A DNA stretch of 45,866 nt from assembly GCA_902573015.1 (NCBI GenBank), contig CACGIE010000008.1:1-45866 (forward strand). The letters run 5' to 3'. This document shows, piece by piece, positions 18,239-26,964 of the stretch. Position 1 is the stretch's first letter, and each line of letters opens with the position of its first letter. The position numbers and the translations under genes are program-made. The notes under the pieces are model-generated. The model had not been told where the DNA came from and did no database searches. It saw only the letters and a program-made list of their open reading frames with translations. This DNA is from an uncultured Candidatus Poseidoniales archaeon. Lineage in GTDB: Archaea; Thermoplasmatota; Poseidoniia; Poseidoniales; Thalassarchaeaceae.

Positions 18239-21094
18239 CTACAGGAAAGCAATTCCGGGTTCTAACGGGAAGGAAATTCTTGCCTTCCCCCCGACGTCTT
18301 CTCCTTCTCCTACCCTGTAGGCTTCGACATTCTCGACTCCTAGGGCTGATGCAATGAAAGCTGAGTTAGCCGAGATTATACCTAGTTCATCGATTCCCTC
18401 TGATAGCAGATACCTGGATCCATCTGACCAAGTGTAGATTTTTCCTCTAGTCTTCTTGCCTCCAACTGTAATTGAGTTCCACGTATGAAAAACCTCCCCC
18501 CTTGTTGACTCTTCATTGAATATTTCCAGAGATTTGACATGCTCCTGACCGTTTTCTTTGAAGTCAAACTCAGAGAAATGAAGTTTGATAGCCTCCGATG
18601 CTAGATCTGATTTCCAGATTGGAGACGTCTGTATGACTACTCTGGAAATCGGTTTCTTGGAGTGTCTCTCTGCCAGAGTCCTGAGATTCCTCGCACTGGA
18701 TATGATGTTCTTCACGTATTCCTCTTCGGCCAAGATGTGCAAGTCATCTGATTCGATGCTGAGAGTAGGAATCTCAAGTGCTGCAAGGAGGTCTTTTCCA
18801 CCGAACTTATTCCAGAATTCCTCTGCAATGTGAGGTGTTGCGGGGGCGAGCATTGGAATCCATCCCTCTAGGAATTTCATTGCAGTAGTTCTATCCAGGC
18901 CCCCTCTTCGAAGGTACCAATTCCAATCCGATAGCATTTCGAAGTGGCTTATCATCACCCCCTCCCTTAGACTGACGTCGGACATTGCTTTGATCCATCT
19001 ACTCTGACTCGCTCTCATTCTCGATAACAGCCATCCATCAATTTTCGAAGGAGCATCCGATAGTACCATTGCTTCATCGATGGCGTCGAAAAGAGAGTTG
19101 ATTTGGCGATGGTTAGCTTCCAAGGCGCTATCAGACCAGTCCATTCCTGCCTCAGGATTAGCACCGAATAGAATGAACAGCCTTACCGTATCAGCTCCGA
19201 ATCTGGAAATCATCTCTTCGGGGCTAACGGTGTTTCCAAGAGATTTGCTCATTTTTGCTGATCTGCTGGAAAGTTCTTTTCCGCAGGTTGGGCAAGCTGA
19301 TTCGAAGTAGTCAACATGGTACTCAGAATTGCAATCGGAGCAGTAAGGGGCAGGAGCATTGAGCATGCCCTGACAGACCAGCCTTCCGAATGGTTCCCCG
19401 ACCTCGTTCATCCCAGCATCTCTGGTGAATTTTGTGAAGAATCTAGCATAGAGTAGATGCATGACGGCGTGTTCTATCCCCCCTATGTACAGGTCAACTC
19501 CGCCATCCATCCAATAATCTACAGCAGAGCGATTGAACGGGGAGTCGTCGTTGTTTGCATCGCAAAATCTCATGAAATACCATGATGAGTCGTAGAATGT
19601 GTCCATTGTATCTGTCTCTCGCCTTGCCTCACTTCCGCATTTAGGACAAATGGTTTGCACAAAGCTATGATGCGACTCGAGAGGATTGCCACTTTGGTCT
19701 TCGGTGAACACTACGTCTAGGGGTAGCTCAACCGGAAGATCTTCCCGAGGTACGGGGACAATTCCGCATGAGTTGCAATGAATCATGGGGATAGGGGTCC
19801 CCCAGAATCTCTGTCTGCTCAGTAGCCAATCCTTCAGACGATACTCAACTTTGCCATGTCCTGCTTGCTTGTCTTCTAGAGCGGAAATTACGGCACTCTT
19901 TGCTTCATCTCCGGAGAGTCCGTCAAAACCGTCTACTGGAGAGTTGATCATTGGGCCGTATCCTTCGAATGCCCGATTCATTGGTTCGTTGGTGTCGCCA
20001 CCCTGGTTTTCTTCGAGTACCCTCCTTATCTCAAGATCGTACTCGGTTGCGAAATCGAAGTCTCTTTGATCGTGCCCCGGGACTGCCATCACCGCACCTG
20101 TTCCATAAGTAGAGACCACGAAATTACCAGCGTATATTGGAACCCTCTCATCGTTCAGTGGATTGATTGCATACCTCCCTAGGAAGACACCCTTCTTCTC
20201 CTTCAGCATGTTTACTCTCTCGAACTCAGACATTCGTGAGCATTCTTCTTTGAGGGCTCTCCATCCTTCTTCCCACTCACTACCTGAGCACAATTCTTCA
20301 CACAAAGGATGCTCTGGCGACAAAGTGAGGAAAGTTACTCCGAAAATGGTGTCAGGCCTGGTAGTAAATGCTCCAATTACTGATGAAGAGTCGACCACTT
20401 GGAATTCGATATGTGCTCCATTGGAGCGCCCAATCCAGTTCCTCTGCATAGCCTTAACATTCTCGGGGAACGAGATGTTTTCTAGTTCATCGAGCAACTC
20501 GTCGGAGTACTCGGTCATCCTTACGAACCACTGTGCCATGTCTCTCTGGACTACTTCCAATCCGCATCTCCAGCATCTATTGTTTCTTACCTGTTCGTTA
20601 GCCAGAACGGTATCACAGTCAATGCACCAGTTTACTGGAGCCGACTTCCGCTCAATCAGACCCATCTCATTGAGGATTAGGAACATCTCCTGGTTCCAAC
20701 GGTAGTAATCCACATCCGATGTCGCCAAGAATCTCCTCCAATCGTATGAGTAGCCCATCCTTTCTTGGTCGGAACGAATGCTAGAGATGTTGCTATGTGT
20801 GACATCATGAGGATGTCCGCCTTCTTTCTTGGCGGCGTTCTCCGCTGGCATTCCGAATGAGTCATACCCCATCGGGTAGAGTACGTTCTTTCCCATTAAT
20901 CTCTGGAAGCGTGCCATCGCATCGCCGATAGAGTAGTTCCTGACATGGCCCATATGCATGTGTCCAGATGGATATGGGAACATCTCAAGGCAGTAGAACT
21001 TGGGTTTAGAGTCATCAATATCAGCCTCGAATACTCTGTCTTCGGACCATTTCTTCTGCCATCTGGATTCGATCTCTTGGGCGTCGTATGGCAT
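18239..21094 (-). CDS. leuS: Leucyl-tRNA synthetase, bacterial type
   Basis: FPYPSGHMHMGHVRNYSIGDAMARF (HIGH region), editing domain TTRPDTIFGVTFLTLSPEHPL, AKMSKSLGNTVSPEEMISRFGADTVRLFILF. MPYDAQEIESRWQKKW is the likely N-terminus (track start 21133). Confidence 0.96.
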   Translation of the reverse strand: MPYDAQEIESRWQKKWSEDRVFEADIDDSKPKFYCLEMFPYPSGHMHMGHVRNYSIGDAMARFQRLMGKNVLYPMGYDSFGMPAENAAKKEGGHPHDVTHSNISSIRSDQERMGYSYDWRRFLATSDVDYYRWNQEMFLILNEMGLIERKSAPVNWCIDCDTVLANEQVRNNRCWRCGLEVVQRDMAQWFVRMTEYSDELLDELENISFPENVKAMQRNWIGRSNGAHIEFQVVDSSSVIGAFTTRPDTIFGVTFLTLSPEHPLCEELCSGSEWEEGWRALKEECSRMSEFERVNMLKEKKGVFLGRYAINPLNDERVPIYAGNFVVSTYGTGAVMAVPGHDQRDFDFATEYDLEIRRVLEENQGGDTNEPMNRAFEGYGPMINSPVDGFDGLSGDEAKSAVISALEDKQAGHGKVEYRLKDWLLSRQRFWGTPIPMIHCNSCGIVPVPREDLPVELPLDVVFTEDQSGNPLESHHSFVQTICPKCGSEARRETDTMDTFYDSSWYFMRFCDANNDDSPFNRSAVDYWMDGGVDLYIGGIEHAVMHLLYARFFTKFTRDAGMNEVGEPFGRLVCQGMLNAPAPYCSDCNSEYHVDYFESACPTCGKELSSRSAKMSKSLGNTVSPEEMISRFGADTVRLFILFGANPEAGMDWSDSALEANHRQINSLFDAIDEAMVLSDAPSKIDGWLLSRMRASQSRWIKAMSDVSLREGVMISHFEMLSDWNWYLRRGGLDRTTAMKFLEGWIPMLAPATPHIAEEFWNKFGGKDLLAALEIPTLSIESDDLHILAEEEYVKNIISSARNLRTLAERHSKKPISRVVIQTSPIWKSDLASEAIKLHFSEFDFKENGQEHVKSLEIFNEESTRGEVFHTWNSITVGGKKTRGKIYTWSDGSRYLLSEGIDELGIISANSAFIASALGVENVEAYRVGEGEDVGGKARISFPLEPGIAFL

Positions 21095-21167
21095 TTGCTC
21101 AAACTTAGCGCTTAGTATCGCTTGTATATGCATTACGACTTTGTCCTATGTCTTACTCGCAAGGTTC

Positions 21168-21875
21168 ATGCTGTCCGAGGGAGAGTTTCATACTTCGATT
21201 TGGGAAGATGGAGTAGAAGTCTGGGTAACCCAAATGGGCAACCTGATGAACATGAATACTGCCTTCGTAGACCGAGCCAATGAAATTGTCGCAATCGTTG
21301 ATCCATTCGACGCCGAGAAGTGGTGCTCTAAGTTAGAAGAAGAAGGGCTCCGACCTACACACCTCCTGTATACGCATACTCATCGAGACCATGCAGCAGG
21401 ATTTCCAGGAATGATCGATAGATTCCCTGATCTTGAGGTCTGGGGGCATGAAGATGCAAGAGTGCCTAGCCTATTGGGGAATATTGTATTCAGAAAGGTG
21501 GACTTCACCAATACTTGGGATTGCGAACCCGGGGAAAGTGAGGATTGGTCTGCAGGATTGATTGAGATTACTGTTACTCACTCACCCGGTCATGCACCTG
21601 GTCACGTCACCTTCCACGGACATGGAGTCTACCATGCTGGTGATCTTCTCTTCGTCAGGAGCGCTGGGAGGGTGGATCTTCCCGGGGGAGATCCGCAAGC
21701 ACAGCAGAGGAGCTTGATTAGAGCCAAGCAGATTCTTAGTAGTCTACCTCCGGATTGGAGATTGATTCCAGGACACAGATATGATAATTTCAAGGGCGAG
21801 GTACCAGACTGGATTAGTCTAGAAGATGCACTGAAGCATAACTACTTCCTTTCCAATATTACTATGATTGAATGA
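21168..21875 (+). CDS. Metallo-beta-lactamase-fold hydrolase (glyoxalase II-like)
   Basis: THTHRDHAAG, HSPGHAPGHVTF, YHAGDLLF, LIPGHRYD. ATG at 21168; the track start 21000 lies inside leuS antisense. Confidence 0.88.
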   Translation: MLSEGEFHTSIWEDGVEVWVTQMGNLMNMNTAFVDRANEIVAIVDPFDAEKWCSKLEEEGLRPTHLLYTHTHRDHAAGFPGMIDRFPDLEVWGHEDARVPSLLGNIVFRKVDFTNTWDCEPGESEDWSAGLIEITVTHSPGHAPGHVTFHGHGVYHAGDLLFVRSAGRVDLPGGDPQAQQRSLIRAKQILSSLPPDWRLIPGHRYDNFKGEVPDWISLEDALKHNYFLSNITMIE

Positions 21876-21876
21876 G

Positions 21877-22371
21877 TTATCTGCCGAGCATCCTTCGAAC
21901 TTGGGTGCTTTCTTGATCCAAAGAAGGTGTTTCTTCCTCCCTAATCTTCTTCAGGGCGTTCAGAGGAATCCAAGCATCAGGAACTAGTCGCCAAGGAGTA
22001 ACTCGTGCCATTATCCCCAGCAGAATCTGACTTCCTGGAATCATGAAAACTCTCAGAGGAGGCACTACCAAACTCAAAGCAGCCAAGTCGTCTCTAGCCT
22101 GAATTCTCTCCTTTCTACTGACCCTTCTCCCAATCAGTATGTTGGCCAATGTTACTGATGTCTTTTGGAAATGCTCAGCCCCTATTCTAGAAGCATCCCA
22201 AGCCTTCTCCAATCCCTCCCCCCACTTGCGTGGCTCCTTTGCTACTTCTCTGATTTCGTTCTGAGATTTATCCGGGAGTCTACGATAGGCTAACGAAGCT
22301 CCCGTGATGACCCATGGAACCCATCTAAACGTGAATCTGACAGCGTTTGAGACTCTACCCAATGTAATCAC
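21877..22371 (-). CDS. Small protein, possible LETM1-like domain
   Basis: RKERIQARDDLAALSLVVPPLRVFMIPGSQILLGIMARVTPWRLVPDAW resembles the membrane-proximal LETM1 segment; ATGA-type overlap with aceE. Confidence 0.4.
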   Translation of the reverse strand: MITLGRVSNAVRFTFRWVPWVITGASLAYRRLPDKSQNEIREVAKEPRKWGEGLEKAWDASRIGAEHFQKTSVTLANILIGRRVSRKERIQARDDLAALSLVVPPLRVFMIPGSQILLGIMARVTPWRLVPDAWIPLNALKKIREEETPSLDQESTQVRRMLGR

Positions 22372-25028
22372 TCAGTCTTGTCTATTCTCTCTTTGTTTAG
22401 ATTCCTCTTTTCCAATTCTTTCTCTACCGTGCCAGAAGGTAATGTTCCTTCCTGCTCCAATGCCGATATCGCTGCAACAACAATGCTGTTTGTATCTATT
22501 TCGAAAAACGAACGAAGGGCTTCTCGTGTGTCGGATCTTCCGAACCCATCTGTTCCGAGTACAATGTATCTGCCTCCTGTCCATCTCTGAATCATCTCAG
22601 GGACGGAGCAGATGTAGTCGGAAGTAGCGACTGTGGGCGTTTCGTCTCCAAAACATCTTGAGACGTATGGTTCGTCGGAAATTTCAGGATTCAGGCGTCT
22701 TGATCTTTCATGCTCAAGACCTTCCCTACGAAGTTCCCCATAGGAGGTAACGGACCAAACCTCTGATGATATCCCGTGTTCACTGAGTAGTTCCGAGGCT
22801 GCCTCCCTAACGTTCCTCAGAATTGGGCCGGATCCGAGTAGCCTAATCTTTTTTCTTCCCCCTCCCACTTCTTCTATTTTGTACGCTCCCCTAACGATAC
22901 CATCATCCACGTCAGGTGGCTTTGGCATCTGCTGCTGATTCTCGTTGTAAAGCATCACATAGTGGAAGACATCAAGATTCTGGCCCCACATCTCATCTAT
23001 TCCATGTCTGATGATAGCGGCTAGCTCGTAGGCATATGCAGGATCCCATGCTCGACAGTGAGGAACTGCCGAGGCCATCAGTAGACTGTGTCCATCCTGA
23101 TGTTGTAGACCCTCTCCGTTAAGCGTGGTCCGCCCTGCTGTCGCGCCCATCAGAAAGCCGCGCGCGCGAGCATCTGCAGCACTCCAAATCTGATCCCCTA
23201 CCCTCTGAAATCCGAACATTGAGTAGAAGGTGTAGAAAGGCATGGTAGCAGAGTTTGCACTAGAATACGAAGTAGCACTTGATATCCATGAGGCAATGGC
23301 TCCTGCCTCCGAAATTCCTTCCTGAAGGACCTGCCCTGATTGCGACTCCTTGTAGTTTAGGAGCATCTTATGATCCACTGGAGTGTACTTCTGGCCTCTA
23401 GAAGCGAAGATCTCAAACTCGCTGAATAGTGGATCCATTCCGAAAGTTCTGCCTTCATCGGGGATGATGGGCACGACTCTGGAGCCTATCTCTGATTTCA
23501 TCAGATTTCTTAGCAGGCGAACGAAAGCCATGGTTGTAGAAACCTCTTGACCTTCTGGGGTACCCTGGTCGAATGCTGAATATGTGTCTTGTCCGGGAAG
23601 GTCGAAGTTAATTTTCGAGGGTTTTCTTGAGGGTAGATATCCACCGAGTTCGGTTCTTCTTTTGGTCAGATACTTGATCTCATCCGAGTCTTCTTCTAGT
23701 GCGATGAAGGGATTTTCTTCTAGTCTGGAATCCTCGATATCAATCTCCAGAGCATCACGGTAAGCTTTCAGGTCGTCGATAGTCATCTTCTTCTTCTGGT
23801 GAGTTGAGTTCCTTCCCTCGAAAGAGTCGATTCCCCAGCCTTTCACTGTATGTGCCAAAATTACAGCTGGACCCTTTGCAGAAATAGCTGATTTGTATGC
23901 AGAATACACCTTTACTGGATCGTGACCTCCTCTGGTAAGACCTTCTATCTCAGAATCAGAAATTGAGGTTCCTAGGGCCTTCAGAGACTCGCTTCCAGAG
24001 AACATCTCTTCTCGGAAATCGTCGATTGATAGAGTGCTGAGTCGTTGCCAGTCCCCATCGACGATACCCTCCATCTTCTCCAGAAGCTCTCCTTTTGTGT
24101 CTCTTTGGAATACTCTGTCCCATCCTGACCCCCAAATTAGCTTGATTACTGTCCATCCTGCTCCTCGATAGAGACCCTCTAATTCCTGGATGATGCTGGA
24201 ATTCCCCCTAACAGGACCGTCTAGCCTCTGTAAATTGCAATTTACTACTACGATTAGATTGTCCAACTGTTCCCTACCGGCTACTGCTATGGAAGCTATT
24301 GACTCTGGTTCGTCCATCTCTCCGTCTCCTAAGAAGGCGAAAACTCGACTCTCCGATGTATCTGCAATTCCTCTTTGGTCGAGATACTTCCAGAATCTCG
24401 CCTGCATTACGGCACCAAGTGGCCCTAAACCCATCGAAACGGTAGGATACTCCCAGAATTCTGGCATTAGTCGTGGATGGGGGTATGAAGACAGCCCCTC
24501 CACGAAGGCCTCCTGCCTGAAGTTTGAAACCTGATCTGTGGAAATTCTCCCTTCTAGGAATGCTCGAGCATAAATTCCTGGACTGGCGTGTCCCTGGATG
24601 AACAAGGCGTCTCCAATGCCATTGAGATCCTTTCCCCTGAATACATGATTGAATCCGACTTCGTACAAAGTCGAGCTTGAGGCGTAAGTGGAAATATGCC
24701 CGCCTATCCCGTCCATTCTCCTGTTTGCATCTGAGACCATAGCGGCTGCATTCCAGAGTACGTGATTCTGGATCTTCTTCTCCAATGTTAGGTTCCCAGG
24801 ATATGGAGGCTGCTGCTCAATGGAAATTGAGTTTAGATACGGGGTTCTGGATGACGAAATGTCAATCCCCAAGGAAGACGCTTCTGACATTATCTCCTGT
24901 AGGAGTAGTCGTGCCCTTGACGTGCCCTGTGACGATGCTAGGGTCCTCAAGGATTCCAGCCATTCATCCGTCTCCTCTGGGTCCGTATCGGGAAGAGTCT
25001 GTCGGGGTTCTGGGGGGGGGCATGGCAA
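22368..25028 (-). CDS. aceE: Pyruvate dehydrogenase E1 component, homodimeric (AceE type)
   Basis: TPYLNSISIEQQPPYPGNL, FIQGHASPGIYARAFLEGR, SSYPHPRLMPEFWEYPTVSMGLGPLGAV, AFLGDGEMDEPES, VVVNCNLQRLDGPVRGN, GGHDPVKVYSAY: extensive similarity to E. coli AceE. Confidence 0.96.
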   Translation of the reverse strand: MPCPPPEPRQTLPDTDPEETDEWLESLRTLASSQGTSRARLLLQEIMSEASSLGIDISSSRTPYLNSISIEQQPPYPGNLTLEKKIQNHVLWNAAAMVSDANRRMDGIGGHISTYASSSTLYEVGFNHVFRGKDLNGIGDALFIQGHASPGIYARAFLEGRISTDQVSNFRQEAFVEGLSSYPHPRLMPEFWEYPTVSMGLGPLGAVMQARFWKYLDQRGIADTSESRVFAFLGDGEMDEPESIASIAVAGREQLDNLIVVVNCNLQRLDGPVRGNSSIIQELEGLYRGAGWTVIKLIWGSGWDRVFQRDTKGELLEKMEGIVDGDWQRLSTLSIDDFREEMFSGSESLKALGTSISDSEIEGLTRGGHDPVKVYSAYKSAISAKGPAVILAHTVKGWGIDSFEGRNSTHQKKKMTIDDLKAYRDALEIDIEDSRLEENPFIALEEDSDEIKYLTKRRTELGGYLPSRKPSKINFDLPGQDTYSAFDQGTPEGQEVSTTMAFVRLLRNLMKSEIGSRVVPIIPDEGRTFGMDPLFSEFEIFASRGQKYTPVDHKMLLNYKESQSGQVLQEGISEAGAIASWISSATSYSSANSATMPFYTFYSMFGFQRVGDQIWSAADARARGFLMGATAGRTTLNGEGLQHQDGHSLLMASAVPHCRAWDPAYAYELAAIIRHGIDEMWGQNLDVFHYVMLYNENQQQMPKPPDVDDGIVRGAYKIEEVGGGRKKIRLLGSGPILRNVREAASELLSEHGISSEVWSVTSYGELRREGLEHERSRRLNPEISDEPYVSRCFGDETPTVATSDYICSVPEMIQRWTGGRYIVLGTDGFGRSDTREALRSFFEIDTNSIVVAAISALEQEGTLPSGTVEKELEKRNLNKERIDKTE

Positions 25029-25096
25029 TCACTGCCCTGTTGGGCAGAATCACCAGTCATGGGGTGTTTTTTGAATGGGTCGACGGTTGTGTCTGC

Positions 25097-25708
25097 CTAT
25101 GAAGGGGATATTCCGGGTCCCAACCCTATCAAATGACACTCATGCATTGTCCTGATTCCAGCAACAGTGATCGGGGAGTCTCCCGATACGCATCTCTCTC
25201 CTTTCCATTTCCTAACGGTTCTAATTACTGTCTTTGAACCGGCTGTATTGTTGGGGTCAACCTTGACTTCTACAATCATTTCACCGACCTGTCCTAACCA
25301 ACCTAGAACTGAGTCTATACTTCGTCTGGCGTATCCGTGTCTCTGTTCCGAGCTCCTTACCCAGTATCCCAAATTCCAAGTCGCCCTCTCAGATCTAGTA
25401 ACCCTATCAAAGCCGACTAATCCGATGACATAACCATCCCATGGACGTATCATCACCCAGTGATGAAGTAGACCCGATCTTCCCTTCCTCTCAGTGTCTC
25501 TGATGAAATCCTCAATCTGGGGTCTTATTTCCTTATCAGGATTAATCCACGGCATTGCCCTCATCACATCTGGCCATGTCTCCTCGAATGCTTCGACTAT
25601 TTCTGCTATGTGAGACTTTGAAGCTGGCCTCAGAACCAGCCCCTCATCGACTCGTATGGTGGAAGTGGCTCGCCTCTGCATCATTCTCGGGGAGGGGTCC
25701 CCCCGCAT
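25097..25708 (-). CDS. GNAT-family (RimJ/RimL-like) N-acetyltransferase
   Basis: VIGLVGFDRVTRSERATWNLGYWVRSSEQRHGYARRSIDSVLGWL...VEVKVDPNNTAGSKTVIR. Confidence 0.82.
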   Translation of the reverse strand: MRGDPSPRMMQRRATSTIRVDEGLVLRPASKSHIAEIVEAFEETWPDVMRAMPWINPDKEIRPQIEDFIRDTERKGRSGLLHHWVMIRPWDGYVIGLVGFDRVTRSERATWNLGYWVRSSEQRHGYARRSIDSVLGWLGQVGEMIVEVKVDPNNTAGSKTVIRTVRKWKGERCVSGDSPITVAGIRTMHECHLIGLGPGISPS

Positions 25709-25730
25709 CAGTTCTGCGTCGACATCTAGG

Positions 25731-26837
25731 TTATGAAATCAGTTTCTCCCTTGCTCGTACTAGGTCTGGGTCATCTGGATGTAGTTTTATCGCAGATTCC
25801 ACCATCCTCCTCGCATCTGAATTCCTACCAATCGACATTAGTAGCCTTCCTACTGAATACACCAATGAGGTCCTGTTCCCTAGATGAGGACCTACTTCAT
25901 CCAATAGTACTGTGGCTTCGGCTGTATTCTGCTCCTTTGCTGATCTAATTGCAGATTGCAATTGCTTGATTATTTCTGCTGCGGGCCATTCTTCTTGTTG
26001 CTGCCAAGGCCAAAAAGTAGGAGTCGCTTCAAAGTGCTCATTTGGTCCTGGAGACTTTTCTTGTATAGGGAAGACTGGAGCCGAGGGTAACTTTGGTATT
26101 ATTTCTGGGGAGGATTCGACTCTGTCCTCTTGTACAGGATGAGAGGTAATTTTAGGGACTGAAAATGAAGGTGCATGGGGAATTTGCGAGAGAGTATCCA
26201 CTTCCGTGGATTCCTTCGAAAATGCTGCTTCGAATTCGTCAATCTTACCATCCCCATCGAAGTCTTCTGACTCCAATTGTGGTTGGTTGGAAAGCGGTAT
26301 CCCACTCTCCTCGGCATCAATTAATTCACTTGGAGGTGAAGGTTGTACGAACTTTGGGGTTTCAGAGTTTGGTTGAATTAATTCGATTTGTCTCTGATCA
26401 ATAATTTCCTCTTCCTCTGGTAAATCCTTTGGAACCTCGAACTTCTGGACAAATTGTGGGATGTCATCTGCAGTCAGTTCGTATTCCTCATCGATATCTT
26501 CCTCTGAAGAAACCATGGAGTCGAAGTCTGGCTTTCTATCGAGTACGATTTCTTCTCCCTTCCCGTATTGTGACACTTCAACTGTTAAGTCTTCTAATGC
26601 GAATGAAGGAGGCATGTTTTCTTCCTCTTCCTCATGTTCAATCTCGGTCAAAAGTTGGTCTAGAAGATCTGTAGATTCGTCCTCTCCTAGTCCAGAATTC
26701 TGCTGGAAAGAAGGTCGATCAATCTGATAGTAACATCTCGTACAAATCTTCGTTCCCTCTTGGTTTGCGTGCTGACAAGATGGGCAAACTACGCCCTTAG
26801 AATTTGAATTGCTCCATGACTTGAATCTGTCAAACAC
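25731..26837 (-). CDS. Acidic zinc-ribbon protein with a single EF-hand-like loop and TPR-like C-terminus
   Basis: CPSCQHANQEGTKICTRC zinc ribbon; DFDGDGKIDEFE matches the 12-residue EF-hand loop; long Glu/Pro-rich middle; C-terminal helical repeat. Confidence 0.7.
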   Translation of the reverse strand: MFDRFKSWSNSNSKGVVCPSCQHANQEGTKICTRCYYQIDRPSFQQNSGLGEDESTDLLDQLLTEIEHEEEEENMPPSFALEDLTVEVSQYGKGEEIVLDRKPDFDSMVSSEEDIDEEYELTADDIPQFVQKFEVPKDLPEEEEIIDQRQIELIQPNSETPKFVQPSPPSELIDAEESGIPLSNQPQLESEDFDGDGKIDEFEAAFSKESTEVDTLSQIPHAPSFSVPKITSHPVQEDRVESSPEIIPKLPSAPVFPIQEKSPGPNEHFEATPTFWPWQQQEEWPAAEIIKQLQSAIRSAKEQNTAEATVLLDEVGPHLGNRTSLVYSVGRLLMSIGRNSDARRMVESAIKLHPDDPDLVRAREKLIS

Positions 26838-26964
26838 CAGTCCCGTCCCCCCTGGATGTTTCTTTCGAATACTTCGAGCGTTTAACTCTCACTGGAAATG
26901 GATTGATTATTGAGTCAGAGACTCTTCAAGTAACCGTGATAGGGACTGGAGGTGACGGTAGGTC

